Positions 36,100-47,468 of a stretch of DNA of 64,000 nt are shown one piece after another. The notes beneath the pieces are model-generated. The model ran no database searches, was not told where the DNA came from, and saw only the letters and a program-made list of their open reading frames with translations. Position numbers and translations under genes: made by a program. Every line of letters begins with the position of its first letter. Within the stretch, counting starts at the first letter, position 1. Source of the DNA: Eublepharis macularius (taxonomy: Eukaryota; Chordata; Lepidosauria; Squamata; Eublepharidae); NCBI RefSeq assembly GCF_028583425.1, contig NC_072801.1:57923766-57987765 (forward strand), read 5' to 3'.

Positions 36100-38220
36100 A
36101 TATCAAAAAATTCTCTAAAAAGTTTTCATCACAGCACTCTCAGTAACAGTTTACAATATGAGACTCGGTAAACGGAGCATGAGATTCTGATCATGTTTAA
36201 CCATAAGCTGTGGATTTTTATCCTGTTCCTTGAAGGTACTTTAGGTGGCAATATATAGTTCTCTCTTCCCCATTTTATTCTCCTAACAACCCTCCAAGGT
36301 AAGTAGGCTAATTTGTTGGTAAGCTTTGTGTCAGAGAGAACATTTGTACCCATGTATCTCGGATCCTAGTTTGATGCTTTAATCACTATACCACACTTGA
36401 TTCACACTTTTTGACATCTTTGTCATTCATCTTTTGACATTCACATCTTTTTGACATACCCAGCAGCAACTGGTTAAGAAATTTAGTCCTAACAGATACA
36501 CAGATGGGGCATTTTAGATGAGGCAGTTGCACAAAAACAGAGATATGGAACATAGGCAAATCTGCCTTCCAAAACAATGAATGATACCAATTAAATCTCA
36601 GTAGGGTTAAAGCTTATCTCAAAGGATGGGAACTAACTAGGACAAGACCATATCCCAGGCTACACTACAAGATAACATCGGAAGTACAGCTGGTTTTTGT
36701 TTAACCATCAGGAGTTTCAGCAAGAAGAAAGTCCAAAGTCTGAAGGGGAGAGTGGGGGGGAGGAGGGAACGAGCACAGCTATTGTAGCTGCGCAGAGAGA
36801 ACTGAGACCGAGACGCGGGGGGGGGGGGGGGGGGGAGACCTGATCCTGAATGTAGTCTGTATTTTATAAGATCTACCAATCTGATAGCATATTAGAAAGT
36901 TAACTTCAAAGAAAAATTGAAGTATGAAGGGAATACAAGACATGTAGATGTAGTGTGTGTTTTCTGTTTATATGTTGCTCTTCCCTTTTCCCCAGTCCCC
37001 TTTTTTCCTTTATATTTTTGTAGTTTTCTATGTTAGAAATTAAAAATAAAAAATTTTTATAAAAAAAAAGAATCACTTGCATAAAATTCTGGTATCAGGT
37101 TAGATGATGGGATGAAAAGAAAGATACCTACTCAAGCATATTTTAGAACATCTGTTTTCAACATCACCAATTATAGCTATTGTAATGGTGACCATGTTTA
37201 TCTGGCATACCTTAAAGCTTTGCCTAGCAATGACACAAACAATCCTGTTTTCATTTTATGATCTTTAAATCTACTGTTCACAATATTCCTGCCACTCTCT
37301 CTGCGCGTGTAGACAGATATCCATCTATCTACTGACGAGAGATTCATTTCACACATCTGATGTAGCAGGATTACCTAGCCCACGAAAGCATGTTTCAATC
37401 AATTCATCAGTCTTTATTTTGTTTTTTTCTGTACCAGATGAACATCGCCACCTCAGTGAAATTTGTTACTAAGGACTATAACTGTACCAGATTGAATCTA
37501 TACAACATCCAACTACAGTATAATACCTTCTGAATCCTGCTTTTTGACCTTTGTTTCTAATGCACCAATAAGGCTGCCTGAATTTCTGTCTGTTTGGGGT
37601 GCGAGTGTAGCATATAGTCTATATGACACATCTCCAATTTACACAAGATAATCATAAAACCCGTTCTGACTGCAGCCACTGGCAACAACTCAGTCCAACC
37701 ATTCTAGAGGAGTAGCTGTGTTGAGCCTGTTGCATCAGATAAACAGAAGCCTTTGCATTAGAAGAAAAACGTGTCAACCTTTATAGTGTCACGAGACTCC
37801 TCTTTATTTCTGTAAGCTTTTGTAATGCAATCACGAATCAGAGAGCCTGTGGAAACAGACCTTGAGGCTAGGGAAGGCAGTGGGGTCATATTGACCTCAC
37901 TGAGTTCTAGTAATCACGCTGGGCTGACTGCAACTTTTAGCTTTTTTGTTTTAAAAGAAACCCCTACGCTGGGGATCATTAAACCTGAACGTACAAAAAC
38001 CATGTGGACTGGAGGATTATAGCAAGGAAGGGAACTGGAGAAGATTAAATTTAAAAAGCTGGCTGGAGCTAACCCACTTCACCCCCGGGGAGTGAGAAAT
38101 AATCATTGGGTTCCAAGGAGTAAAGCTTTTAGTAGGCTTTTTTCTTTCTTGCTTTTGGTGACGGCTAGTTAAGAATCAGAATTACGTGGAGTATAGGCCC
38201 TTTTCCTAGGGCTCTCCTGG
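36100..38220. other. Gene-free stretch, probably SGF29 intron 1 or upstream DNA
   Basis: It contains a run of 19 G at 36817-36835 and A/T-rich stretches. A repeat-like piece with GAGGAGTAGCTGTGTTGAGC lies at about 37706-37870. No coding exon was seen. Confidence 0.4.
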
Positions 38221-38393
38221 CATAGTCTGTTTTACCTTTGCTTCAGTCTGAATGGAGGACTCTTTTGCTCCAAGATTTTCCCGGGTCTTCTCCCGGGTTG
38301 CAGTTCACCCCCAGACCTTTTTCCTTCTCCTCCCTTTTCTCACCCAGCTCTCCCCTCTGCAAAAGGCAACTAATGTTTACATCAGAGGCAGAG

Positions 38394-38413
38394 GCTGTTG
38401 GGAAATGTAGTCC
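38394..38413 (-). promoter_or_regulatory. ZNF143/SBS-like motif, candidate SGF29 promoter
   Basis: On the - strand GGACTACATTTCCCAACAGC resembles the ZNF143 (Staf) site ACTACAATTCCCAGCAGGC found at many housekeeping promoters. SGF29 needs an upstream non-coding exon, and this GC-richer block at 38230-38520 is a plausible start. The assignment is an inference. Confidence 0.35.
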
Positions 38414-38557
38414 TTTATCTATTACACTTCCTAGTTTTTGCTGTTCGTTGCTTACGCTTGCAGTCGGAGCCCCCCCCCCCCCGCGATTTCAAATTCATTA
38501 GAACCCGCCTGCCCCTCCCGAAATCTTCAGGGAAGGTTGAGTTTTCAGATGCCCTCT

Positions 38558-38558
38558 T

Positions 38559-38599
<41 letters not shown>
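38558..38599 (+). repeat. (TTAG)n microsatellite
   Basis: About ten tandem TTAG units. Confidence 0.95.
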
Positions 38600-39302
38600 C
38601 CTCTTGCCATTCACACGTGCATCACAAAAGAAAACGTTCTATTTTATTCCTGAAGTTACATAAAAAGCTTCACACACGCTGATTAATGCATTTTCAGTCA
38701 ATGCACTTTAGCGATCGTTTGCAAGTGGATTTTCGTATTTCACACAGTAAAGTCCAGTTGCAAAGCACTGAAAGTGGATTGAAAGTAAGTACATTATTCA
38801 GCATGTGTGAAATATAATGGGCTTGCAGCTGGGCACAGTCTGTCTGGAATTCCTGAGCCTTTGGAAAGTGTGTTCGTTCTTTCCCCATGCTTGTACTCTG
38901 CAAAAGGGTACGAGAAAGAACATATTAGGGGGCCTGGAAATAGCTGCTTTGGGGACTCAGTTCTCAGGTTGTAGTTTGGTTCTCATTCAAGGATCCCCCC
39001 TCAATGCACCCTGCGCTGCCTCCTGGCTCCAGTTAATCATTGTTCGACTCATAGCTCCAAGGAACAAACTGAACTAGCATTTTTATCATAGATAAGAGTG
39101 CACAGAACTGGCTGAGCAGGGACAGGCACTAATAGGGGAGACAGAGGATAACAGAGTCCAAAAAAATTAAAAGCACCCAGCTATGTTTTTCAGGTATGCA
39201 GAGATCTGAGTAATGCAGAACTCTTCCTCAGACTTGATGTTCAAGAAAAATTGAAAATTGCAATGTGTTGATATGCAGAAGAAATGTGTGCATATTGCGC
39301 AG

Positions 39303-39508
39303 GGCTGTCAACTATGGGCTGAAAAATTCCTGGAGATCTGGGGCAGGAGGCGGCAGGGTTTAGGGAGGGAAGGGACCACTGCAGGATAGAGTGCATAGAG
39401 TCCACCCTCCAAAGCAGTCATTTTCTCCAGGGGAACTGATGTCTGTAGTCTGGAGGTCAATTGTAATTCCTAGAGATCTCCAGGCCCCTCCTGGGGGTTG
39501 GCAGCTAT
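39303..39508 (-). repeat. 'GTTGGCAACC' family repeat
   Basis: Full-length-like copy from GGGCTGTCAACTATGGGC to TCCTGGGGGTTGGCAG. Confidence 0.65.
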
Positions 39509-39594
39509 TTATTTCATGCTCTCCTGCATGCAGCTGCCTTTGAAAAAATACTCAGTTGTCACAGAATGTGTAACTCGGAGATTTAACTGGGAGG

Positions 39595-39783
39595 TGGAGT
39601 TCTCACAGAATTAAAACTGATCTCCAGACAACAGAGATCAGCTTCCCTGGAAAAGGAGAAGATGGCAACTTTGGAAGGTGGATCCTATAGCATCACATCC
39701 CTGCTGAACAACCTTCCCAAACTCTGCCCTCCCCAGGCTCCACCTCGAAGTCTCCAGGAATTTCCTGGAGCTGGCAACCCTAC
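39595..39783 (+). repeat. 'GTTGGCAACC' family repeat
   Basis: Copy in the opposite orientation to the previous one, ending GGAGCTGGCAACCCTAC. Confidence 0.65.
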
Positions 39784-40503
39784 CGTGTCCCCAGAAGGTC
39801 CTAACAAAATACAGAGGGTATAGGCAGGACAAGGCCTTTTCTGCTCTGGCATCTGTCATTTGAAATCCCCTACTCAAACCATGCCCACCTTTAGACAACA
39901 GGTCCTTGAGCTGCCAATAGACCTAGAGAAAAATAGCCTACCCCCTTTAATAGAGGTTTAATGGAACTTTTTAACCAGAGGATATTATTTACCTCCATGC
40001 CATGAAAAGCTTCAACTGCCCATTCCAATACATTGAGCATCTATTAAACAGACAGGACATTTTTCTTCCAGCCTGTTGGCAAGGCAACTGTATGAGGTTC
40101 ATAGATTTTGGCCTAGTTTAGATTGAAGTGCATTACCATTCAGTCACTGTTGTGTGTGTTTTTATATCATCTTTTTTTTTTAATTTGACAGTCTGTTGTT
40201 TGATTGTATACTGGACAGGAAAAGCAGGTTAGCCTTTTTTAAAGTAAATAAACAAAACATTGCACACATGCACACACCGCAGATTGTGCAGAAAGTGAAA
40301 CCTAATTGTAACCACTGCCTCTTAAACAGGTTCTTTCCCCCAAAAGACCTGCTGAGGAAAAGTCTTGTTTGGATTGGGAAGACAAAATGTAGTCTGCTTT
40401 CTTGTACATTCACTTTTAATACAAGCACAGGGTTACCTTGAACAAAGGCCAGGGAGATAAAAACGAAACAAGGACATTCACATTTTGTGATTAGGTTCTT
40501 ACC

Positions 40504-40929
40504 CAGGGCTCATTTTGAGGGGGAACGGAATGCAGTTCTGGTAGTTCCCCAAAGAGGTCACATGTCAGGTGGCCCCGCCCACCTCTCAGCTATTTTGGGC
40601 CCATTTTGGCCTGGATTGAGGCTGAAATGGCCCAGATCGGGCCTCTGACGGGTGGTGGATCACTCTCCCATTCAGCAGTGGCCCAATCCTGACCATTTTG
40701 GGCCCCTTTTTGGCCATTTTCAGCCCCTTTTTGCCATTTTGCGCCCAATTTCAACCCTGAATGGCCAGGATTGGGTCCAAAACAGCCAAGATAGATGATG
40801 TCAGGGTGTGTGGCATATGCAAATCAGTTATGCCAATGACACATTTCTGGTGCTGTCAAGGGATGTGGCATATGCTAATGAGTTATGCTAATGAGTCCCT
40901 CCTGCTCTTTTTCTACAAAATGACCCCTG
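40504..40929. mobile_element. Non-autonomous hAT-type element, 426 bp, perfect 8-bp duplication
   Basis: Ends CAGGGCTCATTTTGAGGGGG and the inverted ..AAAATGACCCCTG, flanked by TTCTTACC on both sides (40496-40503 and 40930-40937). The inside is made of repeated CATTTTGGGCCC / TTTTGGCC-type phrases and the pair GTGTGGCATATGC..AATGAGTTATGC. It has no open reading frame of note. Distinct from the CAGGGCTTTTTT family. Confidence 0.8.
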
Positions 40930-41861
40930 TTCTTACCTATCTGAATAAAATCACTTCTGTTACTGCCCTTACCTGCTCTGGCCAGGGACCACCAGTCTCA
41001 AAATGGACTTTTGCACTTCACATAAATAAATAAAATGGAGAAGGAGAGGATGCTGTCAGCCACTTTGGGTTCCTATTGGGTCGAAAAGTGCAATGTAAAT
41101 AAAATAAATATAGGCGGCAGACCTTGGGTCAGTTGCTGTCTCAACTGAATGTCCATCACAGGATTGTCGTGATAATAAAAACGGGGGGGGGGGGGATTAC
41201 GTGTCTTATACTGAGTTTCTTGGAGGGTAAGTGGGATAAAAAATTTAACAAATGAAGATGTGTGGTAATCCAGTGCCATTTTATTTCAACTGCAGATTGA
41301 TGAAACCTACCCAAATACACTGGAAATCAAACCTCAGAATAGAATACCAAATGAAGAGCACTGAGTGAGTGCAGTCCTGGTCTGCAGTAACATTTGCATT
41401 ATACCACACAATATAAGAGATAAAGCATCAGGAGCATTTCTATATTGGTTTCTGAATGTATGGGTGTGGTTGATTATAAATATGGTACAGATGACCACTG
41501 AGGAAGGCCTTAGGGCCGAAACGCGTATGGTCTGTCTTTGTGTTAATTATTGAACTGTATCATCATCTGTGTATGGAGAACGTTTTAGCAATTTTTAACA
41601 TATGCATGTAGCCTGCCATTCAGGCCTTAAGTTTTTAACTTTTTAACCTATATTTCGTGCACATCCATAATAAATACCTTCTTGGAATATATTTTATATT
41701 TTAGGATGTGTCTTGACCCCTCTTTTTTCCCCCCTGCTTGTTTAGGTTTAGTTTGTGCGGGCTTTCCCCCTACCCTCTTTCTTCTTCGTTGGTAATCCAG
41801 CGCCACCTAGATATTTCAAATAAAAAACAGAATGTTGCAGTGTGTTTGATTTGATAGCTCT

Positions 41862-42045
41862 GATAAATACGCATGTGCCTCCAAGTCATAAATCACTTAT
41901 GGCGACCCCAGCATGGGGCTTTCAAAGCAGTGAGCAGGAACAGAGGTGATCTATCATTCCCTTCCTCTGCAGAGTCTTCCTTGGTGGTCCTCCTCAGTTT
42001 CCAAGATCTGACAAGATCGGGCTATGCTGCCACCTTCCTTCCATC
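41862..42045 (-). repeat. 5S rRNA-derived SINE
   Basis: The right part TTTCCAAGATCTGACAAGAT CGGGCT is the reverse complement of the 5S rRNA segment around GCCCGATCTCGTCTGATCTCG. The left part CACTTATGGCGACCCCAGC..GGGGCTTTCAAAGCA matches the body of the copies at 57640-58016. Confidence 0.6.
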
Positions 42046-42049
42046 CCAA

Positions 42050-45040
42050 CAGCTGTGATACACATACAGAAGGTCCCAACAATTCTCTTTGTTTAATTAA
42101 AATAATCATTGTCTCTTCAACTAACAAGACATATGTGGAACTAAGGAATCAAATTGAATTTTCTTGCACTCACAATGGTCAGAATATTTTCAAGAACAAT
42201 TTTAGAAAGGGCTTTTTATAACCAAGGATTTTGGAGGCTTTTCTGCACATTTGTTGAAGCTACCAGACCTTGCCATTTTCAGCTATTTATTCTAAATGTC
42301 TGAGCCCAACACTAACTTCACTTTACTATGGGTGCTTGCTTGCTCTCCCGTGATCTGCTGGTGAATAAACCAATATTCTAAAATTTCATGAGTCTAATAA
42401 CACCCTCCTCAAAGAAAGCAGATGGGGGCGGGACTGGAACTTCTTGCCATCCTGAGAAGTACAGCTAAGAAATATTTTCTTGCTAAATACTAGGGAGTTT
42501 CACAATGTTTTTTTAGCTTGCTCAATACTCAGTTCTTTGTACAAAACAAATGCTCTAAAACTCTTTTGGAAATATCTGCTGAGCTGATGAGATGTTTTTG
42601 ATTTTTGAGCTGTAATTATCCATGGAAGGGCTGCTTCTGTGGCACACTATCTTTACCATCAGTCAGCTCTAGAGTGCACCGGGAGCTCCTTCAGTCCCTA
42701 ACATCCTATAGTATATCTATGTGCTGGATTTCAACGGTTGTAACCTGCACTGGGAGCCAATCTTGATTGAAAAATGGCACTTGCATACAGCTGCATCCAT
42801 ACTTTACTGGATATGGCACGATTGTTACCCTATTGCATGTGCCCTCTACCTTGTTGAACCTGTGGGCACGTTTGGAATTTTGAAAAACACCACAAAATGG
42901 CTGCTGCAGGTGGGGATTCAGCAATCCAAAAAAGAAATGTCATGGGGGCTGTGGCTAGGGATTCCATTCCCCGTGGTGGGGGTGGGGGATCCCCTGCTTT
43001 CACCCCCCCCGGCCTTCACTTATCTAGCTGGCAGGGGAGGAAGGCAAGGGAACAGGCCTCCAAGGCATGCTTCCGGGGTGGCACGACGACATCACTGACG
43101 TCATCGTACTGCCCCAGGAGCACTTCTGCACTTCACTGTGGGCTGATTTGAGCGCCAAATGGACCAAATTGGGCCTGTTTGAGGCCCAAATCAGTCTACT
43201 GTGAAGTGGGTGTACCCCCTGCGTCTATGCAGTGATGTCACCGGAAGTGATGTCACCAGCAGTGATGTCACTGCACAGTGTTATAAAGAAGGGAAGAACA
43301 AGATAAGAGCCAGGTCTCCCCTACCCTCCTGCCGGGAGGGTAAGGGGACCTGGCAACCCTAGCTGTGGCCAGTCAGAAAACGTTGGGAAGTTCCAAGCCA
43401 AGTGTCCCCCTATGATGGAGGTAATTGTTTCTGAATGGATGTCCTGGGCAGATACAAAGGTGGGCTCCAGTAAGATGGAAGAAAAACAGGATTGGCTCTT
43501 TGTTTTGGGGAAGAAGGATGCGGGCACTAGGAAACACATTAGTGGACATTGACAAGCCCATGGGGACCATATTGGGAATTGTTGCTCTACAGCCACCATT
43601 CACCTTATGGATTGCCTTGTCCTCACAGAAAAATCCATCTGTAAATGATTGCTGTAGCACAACAATAACGTAGTATCTAATGATGTGTGAATGCAATATA
43701 GTATGGATTAAATCTGCAAGGGTGCTACAGAAGCACAGAGTTCGAAGAAGTTCTGTAGACCATGGGACTACCCTTCAAGTACTGGAAGAGTACAATCATC
43801 CCTTCCCCCTCCCCAGTCTTTTCCAGGCGAAAGATACCATAGGTTTAAGATACACATCTTTCCACAAATCTCTTTTCATGCCCAAACAATGTCAGGTGTT
43901 GACTCTTATTGGGATTGTTGCTGAGAATGCCTGAGAGAAAAAATATTTGATGTGAGCACCTGATTCTGAAATCCTGTTTGACCAGGAACCGTGAATATCT
44001 TCACTTTCCCTTGTTTATCTCTTAAAACAAACCCGGTTTCTGATACAATCAAATTACCCATACAGAGCAGTAACAGTTGGATGTGCTACTGATAGGCTTT
44101 TTTGAGACTGGGCGGGAAGAGGGTGTGCCAGCGAATTAGGAACAAAGCCATACAGGGTAAGTCACCTTGGAAAATAGCAATAACATTGACTCAGTCTCTC
44201 TCGTGATCTGGTTTGTTTGTATGCTTTTTGTGCAGTCCAAACCACAGTGACTTGGCTCATATACACGGGGCCCCCATAAAGGGGGACCTTGAAAGCCCAC
44301 TCAGAAATGTGGGTATCTGGAGGATCAGGGTTTGGGGACTCTCTGAGGACAAGAGTTCCTTCAGTATCCCTGAAAAAGCCAGAAGAGCATATTTCCTCAC
44401 AATTGCAGATACCCCTTGCTACGAACAAAATAATCTGGAATAGCTACTGTTGCATGATTCCATATGTGTGCCTAAATTTGTTTCAAAGCAAAATGCCCAG
44501 GTTACTTACACACAAGGTGGCTGGCCCAACTCGAATGCTGTTGGGGGAACAGGGTTTTCTCTGCCCACCCCCCACCTCCTGGGTTTTCCCCTTCTTTCCT
44601 CTGATCTTTTCCACCCACCCCCCACCTCCAGCTGCAACTTTTTGAGGAAGATCACAGCAAAGTAGAGGCAGCATCCATGTGAATGGGAAAGTCAGATATT
44701 CCCTGTCCCACCCACATCAATGCCATTTTCCCTTCTCTGGTCACCTACAGCCTACTGAGGGTCATTTTTAAAAAATGGTAATTGACATGTTTGTATAATA
44801 TTCTAACAATCTATCTGAATTCCCCACTTTCAAGTCTCTAGCCCCTTTCGTTGCAGAGACATACAATGAAAGGAGTTAAAGATGTGTTTTTACAACAAAA
44901 GCTGGGAATTCAGTTAGACAGAATTTTATAATAATGTATAATGATATGCCAATTCAAAGAAAAGGCACCCCAGTGGCATGGAGGGTGGGGGGAGGACCGC
45001 CTGGGAGAGTGGGTCAGGGAAAAATATGTGGAATGAATGC
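42050..45040. other. Gene-free stretch
   Basis: About 42870-43360 carries GC-rich, locally inverted repeat-like DNA (AGTGATGTCACC repeated; CACTTCACTGTGGGCTGATT against AATCAGTCTACTGTGAAGTG). No exon or RNA gene was recognised. Confidence 0.4.
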
Positions 45041-45054
45041 CCAGTTATCACTAT

Positions 45055-45262
45055 AATAAAGAGTGCAGTAGTACCTTTAAGACTAACCAACTTTACTGTA
45101 GCATAAGCTTTCAAGAGCCACAGCTCTCTTTGTCAGATGCATCTGTTGAAGAGAACTGTGGTACTCGAAAGCTTATGCTACAATAAAATTGGTCAGTCTT
45201 AAAGGTGCTACTGGACTCTACTATTTTGCGACTGCAGACGAACACGGCTAACTCCTCTTGAT
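45055..45262 (+). repeat. Palindromic retroposon-like repeat with 13-bp duplication
   Basis: Inverted arms with TTTAAGACTAACCAACTTTA and GGTCAGTCTTAAAGGTGCTA, right end GACGAACACGGCTAACTCCT. Flanks CAGTTATCACTAT (45042-45054) and CAGTTGTCACTAT (45263-45275) differ at one of 13 bases. Confidence 0.72.
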
Positions 45263-45529
45263 CAGTTGTCACTATGTCGTATCAGCAGCTGTAGAAGCAA
45301 CAGAGAACCCTAACAAGCCTGTCTCCATGTGGAAAAGACCCCAGTCCCAGCCATTCACACAGCATCATATGTCATCAATACTAGGGATACCTTATGAGTC
45401 CACCTGCATAGGAAGCCATGGTTTGCACATGGATGGCATGAGGTACCAGGAGAGGGACAGAATTGTCTGTACTTCCAGATGAGCAGACTGAAGGACAAAG
45501 AACTCAAGAAGCCCCTGCGTGGGCATGAG

Positions 45530-45665
45530 GCAGTGTAGTGTAGCAGTTAGAATGTTAGACCCCCACTAAACCAAGAAACTCACCGGTGACTTTAGGCCTG
45601 TCACTCTCTCAGCCTAGCCTACTTCACAGGGTTTTCTGAGGATAAATAGAGAAAGGAGCATCCAC
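45530..45665 (+). repeat. tRNA-derived SINE, partial
   Basis: GTGTAGTGTAGCAGTTAGAAT..CTCTCAGCCTAGCCTACTTCACAGGG..GAGGATAAAT. Much of the tail is lost. Confidence 0.5.
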
Positions 45666-45669
45666 ATGA

Positions 45670-45925
45670 TATAACAACAACAACAGCCCTGTGCTTATAT
45701 GCCACTCTTCAGGACAACTTAATACCACAGAGCGGTTTACAAAGTCAATATCATTACTAGGCCCACAAACAGACTTCCTGTGAGGTAGGTGAGGCTGAGA
45801 GAGCTCTGAGAGAGCTACAACTGACCCAAGGTCACCCAGCTGGCTTCAAGTGGGGAATCAAACCTGGTTCTCCAGAGAGAGTCCTACCACTCTTAACTGC
45901 TACACCAAACTGGCTCTCTATCATT
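45670..45925 (-). repeat. tRNA-derived SINE with L2-like tail
   Basis: Reverse-strand full copy: AACAACAACA, then CTTATATGCCACTCTTCAGG, GGTCACCCAGCTGGCTTCAA, AATCAAACCTGGTTCTCC and TAACTGCTACACCAAACTGG. Confidence 0.72.
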
Positions 45926-46644
45926 CCCTAATCACCCACTAGCCAGGTTTCCCCCTCCTGTTTTCCCCTTCTCTTTTGAGAAAGATCTCAGTCAAATCCT
46001 GTTTGCACTGTGGGGATGGGAAGGTGTGTGTTTTTGAAGGTCCTGGCTTCAATGGCACCATTTTCCTTGCCTCAACCCCCCAACCCAGCTGCCACCTTCC
46101 TAGGACTTTTTGGGCTTAAAAGATCATTGCTATAGCATTACAGAGATACAGCAAATGCAAATTTTTTAAAAAATCCAAAAGAACCCTCTGGTGTGGTTGC
46201 CAGCCGTGAGAGACTGAAGCAAGGAAAGCTCAGGGGAAACTACTATGCTGATGTTCCGTTGCTGCTGCAAACACAGAGAATTGTAACTGCGTGGAAGCAG
46301 TTTATGCAGTCCCAAAGCCCTAGAAGCAGCTTTTACAGGCAGAATAAGATCTTTCCTAATATCTGCTACTTACAGCTTCACTTTGACCCTTTGATCAGAT
46401 CTTCCAGCGCCTTTATTTAAAAGCAGCCATTCGGAAGGGCTGCAATTGGGATCAGGGTTCTGATTCTTAGGCAGGGGGGTTAACCCTCCCCCCTCCTGGA
46501 GGAAAGTATCCTGATAGAAATTAACACCCCACAGGTATGAGAGAAAGAGATGTATTAAACCTATCTTTTTTCTGCATGTCAAATTGGTGCTCTGCCCCTG
46601 AGCCACAGCTCTTTCTTTAAGTTAACATATGTTACTAGTCCTCA

Positions 46645-46862
46645 TGAAACAGGAGTCCAGTAGTACCTTAAAGACTAACAAAATTTATGGCAGCATGAGC
46701 TTTTTTTGAGCTAGAGCTCACCATCGGATGCATTGGAGTGTCCATTCAAGTGAAGAACTGAGCTGTGACTCACAAAAGTTTATGTGGGAATACATTGTGT
46801 TAGCAATAGTAGTTAAGTGCTACTGGATTCCTGTTGAATTTTGTTACAACAGACAGTCAAGA
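46645..46862 (+). repeat. Palindromic retroposon-group repeat, diverged
   Basis: GTCCAGTAGTACCTTAAAGACTAAC.. with a divergent inverted arm ..AAGTGCTACTGGATTCCTG. Related to the family at 7345. Confidence 0.5.
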
Positions 46863-47307
46863 TTCCTCTTCTGGAATTAATTGTCATTAGCCACTTATAA
46901 TTACTTAAGCAATTAGTCCATCAGGCAACTTTGCATGTATACCAGGGAGAGTAAAATGGACATTTGTTCCAAGGAACAAGATGTTTCAATTTTCTGTTGA
47001 TCACAGCTGTATGCAGGGTTCTCACAAACACACCTCCCCACCCTCACTTCCCTGCCGCAGGATGAATCCCTCTGGCTGGGAGGATGAGGTTTATGCAGAG
47101 TTACTCCAGTCTAAGCTAGTGAAATCAACTCTGCATAGGCTTGCAGCTCTGCATAGGCTTACACTATTAGGCCCTTAGCATTCCTTGGTGGGATGGCCAA
47201 GCCCCCTGGTGCTGGCTGGCCGGGAGTCTCATGAGTCAGGCAGGCTGGTGTTTTGATCAGTTCCATCATGTTCTGTTTGCCTGTGGCTTTAAGGGGTGGA
47301 AGGCACA

Positions 47308-47316
47308 TGATGCAAT
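47308..47316 (+). promoter_or_regulatory. NUPR1: C/EBP-ATF composite element (CARE) of NUPR1
   Basis: TGATGCAAT is an exact match to the amino-acid/C-EBP-ATF response element consensus TGATGXAAX. It lies 43 bases before the TATA box. NUPR1 is a known ATF4-dependent stress gene, so a functional role is likely but inferred. Confidence 0.6.
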
Positions 47317-47359
47317 AGTGGGTGTTGTTGTTGGGGGGGGGGGCGGCGGCGGAGGAGGA

Positions 47360-47366
47360 TATATAG
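47360..47366 (+). promoter_or_regulatory. NUPR1: TATA box of NUPR1
   Basis: TATATAG after a GGCGGCGGCGG run, about 100 bases before the start codon. This places transcription start near 47390. Confidence 0.7.
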
Positions 47367-47468
47367 CAGCCCTCCAGGCACCCAGGGAGAAACAAACAAA
47401 CTCGCGTAGCCGAGAAGTGCCACCAGCGCCTGGGGTTTCCCCCTTTGTGTCTAAAGAATCGCCCCACC

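Noticed and set aside
41480-41720. A stretch with GGGCCGAAACGCGTATGG as a regulatory palindrome
   Set aside because: Similar phrases occur in repeat-derived DNA and there is no structure or gene context to support a function.
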